This document shows positions 44,575-53,189 of a DNA stretch of 64,000 nucleotides, one piece after another. Every line of letters begins with the position of its first letter. Positions within the stretch are counted from its first letter, which is position 1. This DNA is from Allobosea sp. UNC402CLCol (GTDB lineage Bacteria; Pseudomonadota; Alphaproteobacteria; Rhizobiales; Beijerinckiaceae): contig NZ_JQJJ01000008.1 in NCBI RefSeq assembly GCF_000745475.1, positions 682,001-746,000 on the forward strand, written 5' to 3'. Position numbers and translations under genes: made by a program. The notes beneath the pieces were generated by a model. It searched no databases, was not told the DNA's origin, and worked only from the letters and a program-made list of their open reading frames with translations.

Positions 44575-45413
44575 TGGCTGGGTTCTCTCCGGAATGGCTC
44601 GCCTTGCGCGAGCCGGCGGATCATGCGGCACGCAATCCGCAATTGCTCGCGGCGGTCGGCGCCTTTTTTGCGGCGAAGCCGTCGCTTTCCGTGCTCGACC
44701 TCGGCTGCGGCGCCGGCGCGAACCTGCGCGGCAGCTATGCCGTCCTCCCCGAACGGCAGCACTGGACGCTCGTCGATCACGACGCCGATCTGCTGGCCGT
44801 GGCGCGCGAGCGCCTGGTCGGCTGGGCTGACGAGGCGCGCGAGCAAGGCGAAGAGCTCGTCCTGGCCAAGGACGGCAAGACGATCACCGTCGACACCCGC
44901 CAGGTGGATCTCGACAAGGATCTCGACTGGGTCCTCGGCTGGCGGCCCGACCTCGTGACGGCCGCCGCCCTCTTCGACCTCACCTCCAAGCGCTGGATCG
45001 AGCGTTTCGTCGCCGCGCTGGCGAGCCAGAAGCTGCCGCTCTACACGGTGCTGACCTATGACGGGCGCGAGAACTGGAAGCCGGCCCATCGCAGCGATGC
45101 CCGCATGCTGGCCGCATTCAAGCACCATCAGCACCTGGACAAGGGCTTCGGCCCCGCAGCCGGCCCGGAAGCCTGCGACATCATGGCAGAGGCCTTCCGC
45201 AAATCGGGCTTCGCCGTCTCGACGGCGGACAGCGCCTGGCTGCTCGATGAAGGCCACCGCGACCTGCGCGACGCCCTCGCCCGCGGCATCACTGATGCGG
45301 TGCGCGAAACAGGACAGGTCGAGCCGGCTGCCATTGCCGCCTGGCTGGAGGCGCGCCAAGCCGCCGCGTCCGCCCGGATCGGGCATCAGGACCTCTGGGC
45401 GCGACCGGTCTGA
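44571..45413 (+). CDS. Class I SAM-dependent methyltransferase
   Basis: The 280-residue protein has motif I LDLGCGAGANLRGS (about 43-56) and the acidic motif II WTLVDHDADLL. A long C-terminal region (YDGRENWKPAHRSDARMLAA) does not match common families I can name. The ATG overlaps the glycosyltransferase stop (ATGA). It is the last gene of the reductase/PTPS-like/GT4 unit. The substrate is inferred to be the unit's product. Confidence 0.82.
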   Translation: MMAGFSPEWLALREPADHAARNPQLLAAVGAFFAAKPSLSVLDLGCGAGANLRGSYAVLPERQHWTLVDHDADLLAVARERLVGWADEAREQGEELVLAKDGKTITVDTRQVDLDKDLDWVLGWRPDLVTAAALFDLTSKRWIERFVAALASQKLPLYTVLTYDGRENWKPAHRSDARMLAAFKHHQHLDKGFGPAAGPEACDIMAEAFRKSGFAVSTADSAWLLDEGHRDLRDALARGITDAVRETGQVEPAAIAAWLEARQAAASARIGHQDLWARPV

Positions 45414-45480
45414 ACCGCTTGCCTGGAGCTTGCTGCGTTTTCGCTGAAGCGCGGGTCGTCCCGGGCAAAATCAGCGAGCT

Positions 45481-46056
45481 TTAATCCAGCCCCGGCCACA
45501 TCCGGCGCAGCACCCCGTCGCGGCGGATGAAATGGTGGTAGAGCGCCGCCAGGATATGCAGCACGACAATGGCGCCCGCCATCAGCGCGAGCTTTCCGTG
45601 GATCCCGAGCACCCGGCCGGCAGCCGCCTGATCGGGCGACGTCAAAGCCGGCAGGTCGAACAGATTAAACACGGTCAGCGCCGGAAACAGCGAGACGCCG
45701 ATCCAGCCGAGCAGCGGCACGACGAGCAGGAGCCCGTAGAGCAGCCAGTGGACGAGATGCGAGCCCGCCCTCTGCCACCACGCCAATGACGGCTCGTCGG
45801 GCGGGACGCCATGCAGGAACCGGTAGATCAGGCGACCGGCCGTCAACCACAACAGCAGGAAACCGATGAGCTTGTGGGCGCTGTAGAGCGCGTCCGTGGT
45901 CCCGTCCCAGATGTTCAGCGTGTTGCCGCGATAAGTCATGGCAAGGCCGAGAGGCAGCATCGCCAGCACCGCCACCACCGTCACCCAGTGAAACGTTCGG
46001 GCGACGCCGCCATAGACGGGGCGCACCGTGCTGCTTCCTGCCGCTCGAGCGTCCAT
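45481..46056 (-). CDS. Cytochrome b561 family protein
   Basis: The 191-residue membrane protein has four helices with the haem-ligand His residues expected of the prokaryotic b561 family (FHWVTVVAVLAM, SAHKLIGFLLLW, LGIHGKLALMAG, LHILAALYHHFIRRD). It moves electrons from the quinone pool. It sits on the opposite strand between the pterin-like cluster and ribA and is probably unrelated to both. Confidence 0.88.
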   Translation of the reverse strand: MDARAAGSSTVRPVYGGVARTFHWVTVVAVLAMLPLGLAMTYRGNTLNIWDGTTDALYSAHKLIGFLLLWLTAGRLIYRFLHGVPPDEPSLAWWQRAGSHLVHWLLYGLLLVVPLLGWIGVSLFPALTVFNLFDLPALTSPDQAAAGRVLGIHGKLALMAGAIVVLHILAALYHHFIRRDGVLRRMWPGLD

Positions 46057-46195
46057 TGGAGCCTCCTGAACCTGCGTCCAGCCGGATATTCATCGCACAT
46101 TCAATGTCGCGGACCTATACCGCTGCATGCCCGCCCGCGATGAACCCAAGGTCATGACACGGATTTGATCGCGGAACCGCCGCCGCTGCGAGACG

Positions 46196-46223
46196 TTGGT
46201 GGAATGGCGGATCGTGATTACAT
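46196..46223 (+). promoter_or_regulatory. Possible ribA promoter
   Basis: TTGGTG (46196-46201) and TTACAT (46218-46223) are 16 bp apart, in an unusually AT-rich patch (GATTACATATATCC). It lies about 67 bp before the ribA ATG. No FMN riboswitch is visible. Confidence 0.3.
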
Positions 46224-46289
46224 ATATCCTGAATTCGTTGGAACTCCCGACACATCCTGATCCCAGCGATCTGACTGACGGAATTTTCG

Positions 46290-47417
46290 ATGCTTGAGTC
46301 GCGTACGCTCTTCGGCCGCCCTGGGGAAACCCTGCTGGTGAAGGTCGAAAGGGCCATCTCCGAGTTTCGCGCCGGCCGGCCGGTTCTCCTGCGCGCAGGT
46401 GCACAGCTTGCCCTGGCGCTGTCGGCCGAGCTCGCCGATGCCGAGTTGGTGCGCAATCTCGACGCTCTCGCCGCGGGCAACGGCCATCTCGTGCTCAGCC
46501 CGGCGCGGCTGCGCCGTCTCGGCGCCAAGGGCCGGACGGAGGCCGGAATTTTCGCGTTGCCGACCATTGACCTCGAGCGTGTCGCTGATCTCGCCCTCAA
46601 GCTGGAGAGCCGGATGGACGCCCCCGTCGCGCCGGCTTCCGCGCTCGACACCGCAGCGCTCGAGCTGGCGCGGCTGTCGCTCGTCTTGCCGGCCGCGCTG
46701 GTCGTGCCCGTGACGGCAGAAGCCGTTGCCGGTGAATCCCTCGTCGAAGCCGATATCGAGGCGGTGAACGCTTACCGCGCCGCGCAGGCCGCCTCGCTCA
46801 GGATCGTTGGCCGCGCTCCGGTGCCGCTGGAAGGTGCGCCGGAGACCGAGTTCGTCGTCTTCCGTGGCGGCGAAGGCCTGCGCGATCAGGTCGCGATCAT
46901 CGTCGGCAAGCCCGATCTCGACACCGCCGTGCCGGTGCGCCTGCATTCCGCCTGCCTGACCGGCGATCTCTTCGGCTCGCTGAAATGCGATTGCGGCGAC
47001 CAGCTGCGCGAAACCGTGCAGTGGATGGCCGAGAATGGGGGCGGCATCCTGCTCTATCTGGACCAGGAAGGCCGCGGCAACGGCATCTCCAACAAGATGC
47101 GCGCCTACAAGCTGCAGAGCCAGGGCTGGGACACCTACGATGCCGACGAAGTCCTCGGCTTCGACCTCGACCAGCGCCATTTCGATTTCGCGGCGACGAT
47201 GCTGAAACAGCTCGGCGTCACCAGCGTCGTCGCGCTCACCAACAACCCGCAAAAGATCGGCGCGATCGAAGCCGCCGGCCTGGAAGTCGCGGCGAGCCAG
47301 CGCGTGCTCGGGCGGCCAAACGCCCACAACGTCCGCTATCTCGCCTCCAAGCGCGACCGCGCCGGGCATCTCATCGACATGGATGCGCTGATGGCGCGCG
47401 CCGCGCCCAAGGACTGA
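46290..47417 (+). CDS. ribA: GTP cyclohydrolase II with degenerate N-terminal domain
   Basis: The 375-residue protein has a C-terminal GTP cyclohydrolase II domain with zinc ligands Cys222, Cys233 and Cys235 (CLTGDLFGSLKCDC) and the DQEGRGNGI motif. The N-terminal 190 residues correspond to a dihydroxybutanone-phosphate synthase domain that lacks its acidic active-site motif, as is usual in alphaproteobacterial RibA. It opens the riboflavin pathway from GTP. Its closeness to the PTPS-like unit invites the idea of a shared GTP-derived precursor, without proof. Confidence 0.9.
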   Translation: MLESRTLFGRPGETLLVKVERAISEFRAGRPVLLRAGAQLALALSAELADAELVRNLDALAAGNGHLVLSPARLRRLGAKGRTEAGIFALPTIDLERVADLALKLESRMDAPVAPASALDTAALELARLSLVLPAALVVPVTAEAVAGESLVEADIEAVNAYRAAQAASLRIVGRAPVPLEGAPETEFVVFRGGEGLRDQVAIIVGKPDLDTAVPVRLHSACLTGDLFGSLKCDCGDQLRETVQWMAENGGGILLYLDQEGRGNGISNKMRAYKLQSQGWDTYDADEVLGFDLDQRHFDFAATMLKQLGVTSVVALTNNPQKIGAIEAAGLEVAASQRVLGRPNAHNVRYLASKRDRAGHLIDMDALMARAAPKD

Positions 47418-47456
47418 ATCAGGGCCCGATCGAGCCGGCGACCCTGTTCGCAGCGC

Positions 47457-48332
47457 TCAAGCCAGCGCCGCCATCGCCGCCACAGGCTGCACAGGCAGGC
47501 CGTCCAGCACCCTGGCGAGCCCGGCCGGGTCGACCTCTCCGCCGCGCATCGTTTCGTCGCGATGGATGCCGCCGGCGATGAACAGGCTGTCGAAGCCCAT
47601 CAATCGTGCGCCGGCGAGATCGGTGCGGACCGCATCCCCGATCACCAGCACCTTGCTCGACTCGACAGAACGCCCGCCGCGCAGCTCGGCAGCAGCCGCG
47701 AGCGCGAGCTCATAGGCTGGGCGGTACGGCTTCCCGGCCCAGGCGACGCTGCCGCCGAGCTCCTCATAGATCATCGCGAGCGAGCCGGCGCAGGGCAGCA
47801 GATCCTCGCCGACATGGACCACGAGATCGGGATTGCCGCAGATGAAGGGCAGCCCCCGCTCCGCAAAACGGCTGAGCAGCGGCCGGTACTGCTCCGGCGT
47901 CTCGTTGCGGTAGTCGTTGAGCTCGGTCGCGACCACGAGGTCGGCTTGCGCCTCATCGACCAGCTCGACATCGAGACCGGCGAACAGCGCCCGGTCGCTT
48001 TGCCAGCCGATATGATAGACGCGGCTGTGGTGACTTTCGGCGATCAGCGAGCGCGTGACGTCGCCGGAGGTGACGAGCCTGTCCCAGGCTCCGCGCGGCA
48101 CGCGCTTGGCGTCGAGCACGCTTGCGACGTGCTGCGACGGTCCCGGCGCGTTCGAGAGCAGCACCACGGCGCCGCCGCGCTCCCGGAAAGCGGTCAAGAC
48201 GGCGCAGGCCGGCTCCAGCGCCCAGAGCCCGTCATGGATGACGCCCCAGACGTCGCTGATCAGCACGTCGTAGCGTTCGAGCAGTGCGTCCGCATGCTTC
48301 AGGATCGGCACGCTCGTCAGGAGGTCTTGCAT
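47457..48332 (-). CDS. TIGR01459 family HAD-type hydrolase
   Basis: The 291-residue protein has HAD motif I ISDVWGVIHDG (about 25-35), motif II VVLLSNAPGPS and a C-terminal LVIGDAVRTDLAGARLMGFD with the metal-binding Asp. In motif I the first Asp is kept, and Trp follows where most families have a second Asp nearby. This NagD-like branch dephosphorylates unknown metabolites. Its start overlaps the PfkB stop (TGATG), so both act together. Confidence 0.88.
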   Translation of the reverse strand: MQDLLTSVPILKHADALLERYDVLISDVWGVIHDGLWALEPACAVLTAFRERGGAVVLLSNAPGPSQHVASVLDAKRVPRGAWDRLVTSGDVTRSLIAESHHSRVYHIGWQSDRALFAGLDVELVDEAQADLVVATELNDYRNETPEQYRPLLSRFAERGLPFICGNPDLVVHVGEDLLPCAGSLAMIYEELGGSVAWAGKPYRPAYELALAAAAELRGGRSVESSKVLVIGDAVRTDLAGARLMGFDSLFIAGGIHRDETMRGGEVDPAGLARVLDGLPVQPVAAMAALA

Positions 48333-49288
48333 CAGGAGTTCCTGGCCTCGCTCGCCATCCGCGCCTCGACATCGGCGCGCCGCGGCAGCGGCGCCACCGC
48401 GCCATAGCCCTGCGTCGAGAGGGCAGCCGCGACATTGGCATAGGCGCCGGCCGCAAAGGCATCGCCCGTGCGCAGATATTCCGCGAGGAAGGCGCCGTCA
48501 TAGCAGTCGCCCGCGCCGGTCGCATCGATCGCATCGACCTTGATCGGGCGGAAGCGCTCGCGCCGGACCGGCGTAGCGACGAGCGAGCCCTCATGGCCGA
48601 GCGTCAGCGCCACGACCCGCGCGCCCAGCTTGAGATAGAAATCGGCGATGGCGTCGGGCTGGTTGAGACCCGTGAGCTGCGTCGCGTCGTCGAAGCCCGG
48701 CAGGACGATGTCGGCCATCGCGCAGGCGGCGTGGATGATCGCGCGGGCCCGCGCCAACGGCCAGAGCTTGAGGCGCAGATTGGTGTCGTAGGCGGTCAGC
48801 ACGCCGGCCTCGCGCGCCGTCTCAAAGGCCGCGAACACGGCGTCGCAGGCACTGGCCGAGATCGCCTGGCTGATGCCCGACGCCTGGATGATCCGCGCCG
48901 AGCGGATCATCCCGAGCGGCAGGTCGCCCGGCCCGTAGAGGCTCGCGGCCGAACCAGCCCGCAGATAGGAGAAGACATGGCCCGAAGGCCCGTGATCGAC
49001 GAAATAGAGCCCGGTCGGCGCGCTCGGATGCGTCGCGACATGGGCGTCGTTCACACCTTCGCGCTGCCACAGCGCGCGGACCGACTGCCCGGCCATGTCG
49101 TTGCCGAGCGCCCCGAGATAGCCGACGGACATCCCCTGGCGCACTGCCGCCACCGCACAGTTGGACGTGTCGCCACCCTGGCCGAACTGGAAGGCGCCGG
49201 ATTCCGCCCGCGTCGCATTGAACTCGCCGAGCGGCTCGCCGAGGCACAGAAGGTCGATGGGACTGTCGGTCACGGGATTTAAAACCAT
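48332..49288 (-). CDS. PfkB family carbohydrate kinase
   Basis: The 318-residue ribokinase-type sugar kinase has the N-terminal Gly-pair region FGQGGDTSNCAVA and the C-terminal catalytic motif DATGAGDCYDGAFL with the base Asp. 2-Keto-3-deoxygluconate or a related acid sugar is likely given LGEPLGEF. I chose the ATG at 49288; a TTG at 49312 is an alternative. Pairing with a HAD phosphatase in overlapping genes suggests opposing or successive phosphorylation steps. Confidence 0.86.
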   Translation of the reverse strand: MVLNPVTDSPIDLLCLGEPLGEFNATRAESGAFQFGQGGDTSNCAVAAVRQGMSVGYLGALGNDMAGQSVRALWQREGVNDAHVATHPSAPTGLYFVDHGPSGHVFSYLRAGSAASLYGPGDLPLGMIRSARIIQASGISQAISASACDAVFAAFETAREAGVLTAYDTNLRLKLWPLARARAIIHAACAMADIVLPGFDDATQLTGLNQPDAIADFYLKLGARVVALTLGHEGSLVATPVRRERFRPIKVDAIDATGAGDCYDGAFLAEYLRTGDAFAAGAYANVAAALSTQGYGAVAPLPRRADVEARMASEARNS

Positions 49289-49356
49289 TGAGATGGCGCG
49301 GCGCGCGGGCAAGCTCTCCTAGAACAAGGCCCCGCGCATGGAAACCGCTTTTCGCC

Positions 49357-50601
49357 TCATTCCGCCGCGTCGCGCCCGGTCGGCTGGTCCATCAATCGGT
49401 CTGCCAGCCGAATGATCTCTTGCCGTAGCGCCATGTTGCCGCCCTGGGCGGCCGTGCTCTTGCGCAGGGCGGCGAGCTCGCGCTTTGCCTCCATCCCGTC
49501 GCTGCGCGCCTGCTCCAGCGCGCCTTCGAGCGTCTGCAGCTCGGCATGCAAGGCCGCGATGCGCGCCTCGTGCTCCTGCTTGGATCCTGTCACGGTCGCG
49601 ATCTCCTGTTCATGCTCGCGGCGGGACGTCGCCAGAGCGTGCTGCGCTTCCACGAGCCAGCCCTCCAGGCTGTCGATCCGCTCATGTGCCTGCTTGTGCT
49701 CGGCCCGCTCCCGCTCGAGAAGCCGCGATGCCTGCTGCGCCTCGTTCGCCGCGAGGCTGCCGCGCGCATCCGCTGCCGCCAGCCCCGCCTCGGCCTGCTC
49801 GGCACGCGCCGCAAGCGCATTCGCGCGCAGCCGCTCGCCCTCGCGCTCGGCCGTCATCGCGGCGAGCGCGGCCTCGCTGCGGGAGAGACGCTCCTCCGTC
49901 ACCGCCAGCCGGTCTCCGAATTCGTCGCGCTCGCTCTGAAGCACCATGATCTGCGTGCGGTCCTCGACCTGCGCGAGCCTGAGCCGCTCATGCTCGTCGC
50001 GCTGCTTTGTCAGCTCCGCCTCGCGCTCCGCCAGCGCCGCTTCGATGCGCCCGACCGTCTCGCGTTCCCGGGCGAGCTCGCCGGACCGTTCGTCGAGATC
50101 GGCACCGGTGCCAGTCAGCGCCTGCCGGGTCTCGGCGAGGCTCTGTTCGAGCGCGGCCAGATCCGCGATCCGCTTTTCCAGCGTCGCCGTCGTCGCAGCG
50201 TGGCCGCTGCGCTCGGTCTCGAGGGCCGTGCGGGTTTCGTCGAGCTGGCCGCGCGTCTGCGCCAGTTCAGCATCGAGCCTCGCGATCCTGTCGTCGCGCT
50301 CGGCACGGTCGCGCCTGAGCTGGCCGATCTCCATGTCGCGTCGGCCGACTTCCTGCATCGCGCCGGCCTTGGCGGCGAAACCCTTCTCGGCCTCCTGCTC
50401 GGCCGAGCGCATCCGCACGGCGAGCTCGGCGCGCAGATGGTCGCGGTCGGCCGCGATCTCGGCGAGGGAGAGCGGAAAGGCCGCTTCGGCGCGCTTGCGT
50501 GCCAGGCGGTCCGCCCGGCGCGACAGGGCGGGCACGGCCGCCAGCGCCAGCAGGGCTGCGCACAGGAAGCCGAGCGCGAACAGCATGGCGGCTTCGATCA
50601 A
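49357..50601 (-). CDS. Hypothetical membrane-anchored coiled-coil protein
   Basis: The 414-residue protein has one N-terminal membrane helix (about 5-25) followed by some 360 residues of nearly unbroken coiled coil, very rich in Glu, Arg, Ala and Gln (for example ELTKQRDEHERLRLAQVEDR). No catalytic domain is visible. It would reach into the cytoplasm or periplasm depending on topology. A scaffold, cell-shape or polar-organising role is possible; none is shown. No recognised family. Confidence 0.7.
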   Translation of the reverse strand: MIEAAMLFALGFLCAALLALAAVPALSRRADRLARKRAEAAFPLSLAEIAADRDHLRAELAVRMRSAEQEAEKGFAAKAGAMQEVGRRDMEIGQLRRDRAERDDRIARLDAELAQTRGQLDETRTALETERSGHAATTATLEKRIADLAALEQSLAETRQALTGTGADLDERSGELARERETVGRIEAALAEREAELTKQRDEHERLRLAQVEDRTQIMVLQSERDEFGDRLAVTEERLSRSEAALAAMTAEREGERLRANALAARAEQAEAGLAAADARGSLAANEAQQASRLLERERAEHKQAHERIDSLEGWLVEAQHALATSRREHEQEIATVTGSKQEHEARIAALHAELQTLEGALEQARSDGMEAKRELAALRKSTAAQGGNMALRQEIIRLADRLMDQPTGRDAAE

Positions 50602-50733
50602 GGCTTGCGGCTCCGCATCCGGTCCAACTCAAGCCGAATCCTGCCACGCCCACCCCGCCATGGCCAGAAAAAGCCGATGGGCGGCGGCAGCATCCGCAGC
50701 GTCGGAAACCGCGCTGCTAGGCCGGCTGCAGCC

Positions 50734-51327
50734 TCAGAACGGGTTCCAGGTCGCTTGCGGCGAGAATTTGAGGTAGCCGAGATTGACGCCCAGCCGCCAG
50801 CCCACCCCGGTCCGGATCGGCACCACCGTGACGCCCCCCGCCGTGAGCGCGGTGAAGCCGAACCCGCCGATGAAATAGGCCGAGCCGTCGACGCCCGCGA
50901 AACGCTGATACATCGCCTCGACCGTCGGCAGGTTGTAGACGAGCATCATCGTGCGGGCGCCCTCGCCGCCGAAATCGAAGCCGATCGAGGGTCCCTGCCA
51001 GAAGGTGCGGCGGTCGCCGGCATTGCGGGTGTAGAGCGTGCCCTCGCCGTAGCGCAGCCCGCCGACGAAGGCACCGGACGCCTCCTGTCCCAGGATATAG
51101 CCGTTCGGCTCGCCCCAGCGCCGCACCGCCTCCTCGATCGCCAGCGCGAGGCCGCGCGAGACGTTGCCGAAGAACTTGTGGCCGGAGCCGACGAGTTCGT
51201 TCTGCGAGAAGGAGCGCTGGTTGTCATAGTTCTGCGCCTGCGCGATCGCCGGGATCGGCAGCCCTGCGAGGCCGGTTCCGGCCACGGCGAGGCCGCCCTT
51301 GATGAGACTGCGGCGGGTCTGGATCAT
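50734..51327 (-). CDS. eipA: DUF1134 envelope protein (EipA-like)
   Basis: The 197-residue protein starts with a twin-arginine signal peptide (TRRSLIKGGLAVAG, cleavage near AIAQA). The mature part is a compact, Gly-rich beta protein with SIGFDFGGEGARTMMLVYNL and a conserved GVNLGYLKF end. The Brucella homologue EipA is needed for envelope integrity and is CtrA-linked in some reports; the role here is by homology. I chose the ATG at 51327 with GGAG upstream. Confidence 0.8.
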   Translation of the reverse strand: MIQTRRSLIKGGLAVAGTGLAGLPIPAIAQAQNYDNQRSFSQNELVGSGHKFFGNVSRGLALAIEEAVRRWGEPNGYILGQEASGAFVGGLRYGEGTLYTRNAGDRRTFWQGPSIGFDFGGEGARTMMLVYNLPTVEAMYQRFAGVDGSAYFIGGFGFTALTAGGVTVVPIRTGVGWRLGVNLGYLKFSPQATWNPF

Positions 51328-51518
51328 GAACAAGATCTCCGGACAGGGCGGCCGGCAGAACCGGACACCAGAGCGGTGTGTTGGTCCGTCCGATCGGCGC
51401 CCGGCGGTTGCTCTGCAACCTGCTTTGGAAGGCGCCACGCGGGCCGGAAGGCGGGCCGATCCTGGGCAATCCGCCGCTCGCTGCCGGACATCGAAAACGC
51501 GACATCCGACAAAAGCGA

Positions 51519-51541
51519 ATCAGTTCGCTAACCAAACTGAT
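51519..51541. promoter_or_regulatory. Perfect 7-bp dyad between eipA-like and YHS-like genes
   Basis: ATCAGTT (51519-51525) and AACTGAT (51535-51541) flank a 9-bp spacer. The 23-bp size fits a TetR-type operator. The divergent gap 51328-51623 is 296 bp and no TetR gene is in the window. Confidence 0.5.
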
Positions 51542-51623
51542 ACGTTGCAAATCTATCCAAGCCGTGAAGATTTGGACGGAGCCGACCGGCCCATGACCGA
51601 GGGAAGACGAGGATTTGCCCGCG

Positions 51624-52181
51624 ATGAAGGCCGCAACATGGCAAAGCTGGGTTTTGCTCGCCATCGGCTGCGTCTCGCTGCCGTTTCTCGCCCGGGCCGC
51701 GCTGGCCAATACCCCGGCCCCGGCCACAGCCCCTGCCGTCATCGTTTTTGAGAACGGCCTGCCCGCGGGCCTGCCGCCGCTTCCCTCGCTCGGCGAGACG
51801 ATGCAGCGCGACCAGCGCACCGGCCTGGCGCTCAACGGCTTCGATCCGGTGGCCTACCACCTCGAAGGCAGGCCCATCGCCGGGCAGCCGGACCATGAGC
51901 TGATCCAGGGCGGGATCGTCTGGCGCTTCGCCTCGGCCGCCAATCTCGCCGCCTTCCGCGATGCGCCCGGCATCTACGCCCCGGCCTTCGCGGGCTTCGA
52001 TCCGACCGGCGTCGCCGACGGGGTGGCGGTCGACAGCGATCCGAGCCGGTTCGCGGTCGTCGGCTCCCGCCTGTTCCTGTTCCGCTCGGATGAGAACCGC
52101 AGGCGCTTCCTGCAGGACCGCTCGCTGCTCGGCGCCGCCGAGGCTCGCTGGAGCACCGTGCTGCGCACTGTCGCGCGCTGA
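51624..52181 (+). CDS. Secreted YHS-domain-like protein
   Basis: The 185-residue protein has an N-terminal signal peptide (about 1-30, ending ALA). A YHS-type core follows (TGLALNGFDPVAYHLEGRPI near residue 65, then WRFASAANLAAFRDAP). Such domains are thought to bind metals or haem in periplasmic proteins. The second half is a further copy-like segment (RFAVVGSRLFLFRSDENRRR). I used the ATG at 51624 with GAGGA upstream; a TTG at 51615 is in frame. Confidence 0.7.
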   Translation: MKAATWQSWVLLAIGCVSLPFLARAALANTPAPATAPAVIVFENGLPAGLPPLPSLGETMQRDQRTGLALNGFDPVAYHLEGRPIAGQPDHELIQGGIVWRFASAANLAAFRDAPGIYAPAFAGFDPTGVADGVAVDSDPSRFAVVGSRLFLFRSDENRRRFLQDRSLLGAAEARWSTVLRTVAR

Positions 52182-52237
52182 GACCTTAGCCTCAGCCCTT
52201 TTTCAGGAAGCCGCCCGCGACCATCCGGGTCGCGGCT

Positions 52238-53062
52238 TCAGCAGCCGGCGATGGCGCGCCGCGCCAGCCCCTCGCTCGACGCGGCGACGAAGGGCGGATT
52301 GCGGAACTGCTGCTCCGTCCGGCCATAGCGGGGAACGGCGCCATCGAGCGTCAGGATGATCCCGCCAGCCGCCGACAGGATGGCATCGCCCGCCGCGGTG
52401 TCCCATTCCATGGTCTGCCCGCAGCGGACATGGAGATCGGCCTCGCCGCTGGCGATCAGGCCGAACTTGACGGCCGACGACATCGGCACGCCCTTGCCGC
52501 GGCACATGGTGGCGGTGATGCCGTCGCTGCGCCCGTCGCCGTGGAAGCGGCTCACCAGAACGACCGGCCCCTCCTCCGGGAGAGCGCGGACCGCAACGCG
52601 GCTGGCCGCCCCCGTCAGCGAGCCATCCGCCGCGAAACCTTGCATATAGGCGTGCTCCCCGCCGAACCAGAGGCGCCCCAGCGCCGGGGCGGCGATGGCA
52701 CCGGCGATCGGCCGGCCATCGACCACGATGGCGATCGCGACGCAGTAGCTGTCGCCGCCGGCAAGGAACTCGCGCGTGCCGTCCAGCGGATCGAGCAGGA
52801 TGAAGACCGCGTCGGGCTTCACGCTGTCGACCGTCTCTTCGCTGATGACGGGAAAATCGGGGAGCAGACGCGCAAGCGCGTCCTTCGCCGCCCGGTCGGC
52901 CGCGAGATCGGCCGCGCAGACCGGCGAACCGTCCTTCTTGAGCTTGACGTCGCAAGCGGCGCGCATGGCGAGCAATACGGCGGCGCTGGCGCTGGCAGCT
53001 TCCGCGAGCTTGCGTCCCAGCCCGTCGCGATCGCGCAGGCGGGGATCCTCACGGCCGATCAT
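52238..53062 (-). CDS. cysQ: 3'(2'),5'-bisphosphate nucleotidase CysQ (inositol monophosphatase family)
   Basis: The 274-residue protein shows the metal-binding motifs of the family: VISEET, DPLDGTREF (about 92-100) and EWDTAAGDAIL. The GTREF and GGDSYCVAIA pattern matches CysQ, which removes 3'-phosphoadenosine 5'-phosphate formed in sulfate assimilation. It stands alone, divergent from chpT. Confidence 0.88.
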   Translation of the reverse strand: MIGREDPRLRDRDGLGRKLAEAASASAAVLLAMRAACDVKLKKDGSPVCAADLAADRAAKDALARLLPDFPVISEETVDSVKPDAVFILLDPLDGTREFLAGGDSYCVAIAIVVDGRPIAGAIAAPALGRLWFGGEHAYMQGFAADGSLTGAASRVAVRALPEEGPVVLVSRFHGDGRSDGITATMCRGKGVPMSSAVKFGLIASGEADLHVRCGQTMEWDTAAGDAILSAAGGIILTLDGAVPRYGRTEQQFRNPPFVAASSEGLARRAIAGC

Positions 53063-53101
53063 GGCGGCCCATCCTTTGAAACTTTGTCCGGGATATGGGG
53101 A

Positions 53102-53108
53102 TTAACCA
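53102..53108 (+). promoter_or_regulatory. CtrA-type half-site TTAACCA upstream of chpT
   Basis: TTAACCA lies 82 bp before the chpT ATG. TTAACC(A/T) is the core half-site of the CtrA motif in Hyphomicrobiales. No second half at the classical N7 spacing is seen, so this is only a candidate. Confidence 0.35.
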
Positions 53109-53189
53109 CATGAAAACCAAGATGGCACCATACCAGGGAGCAACGGCGCCACGCCGTCGGCGCATCGCACATCCCGGGATTCCACCTTC

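Noticed and set aside
46057..46289. FMN riboswitch in front of ribA
   Set aside because: None of the conserved FMN-aptamer blocks is present in the 233-bp gap.
49319..49350. Half copy of the family A palindrome (GGAAACCGCTTTTCG)
   Set aside because: Only one arm is recognisable, too little to call a repeat copy.
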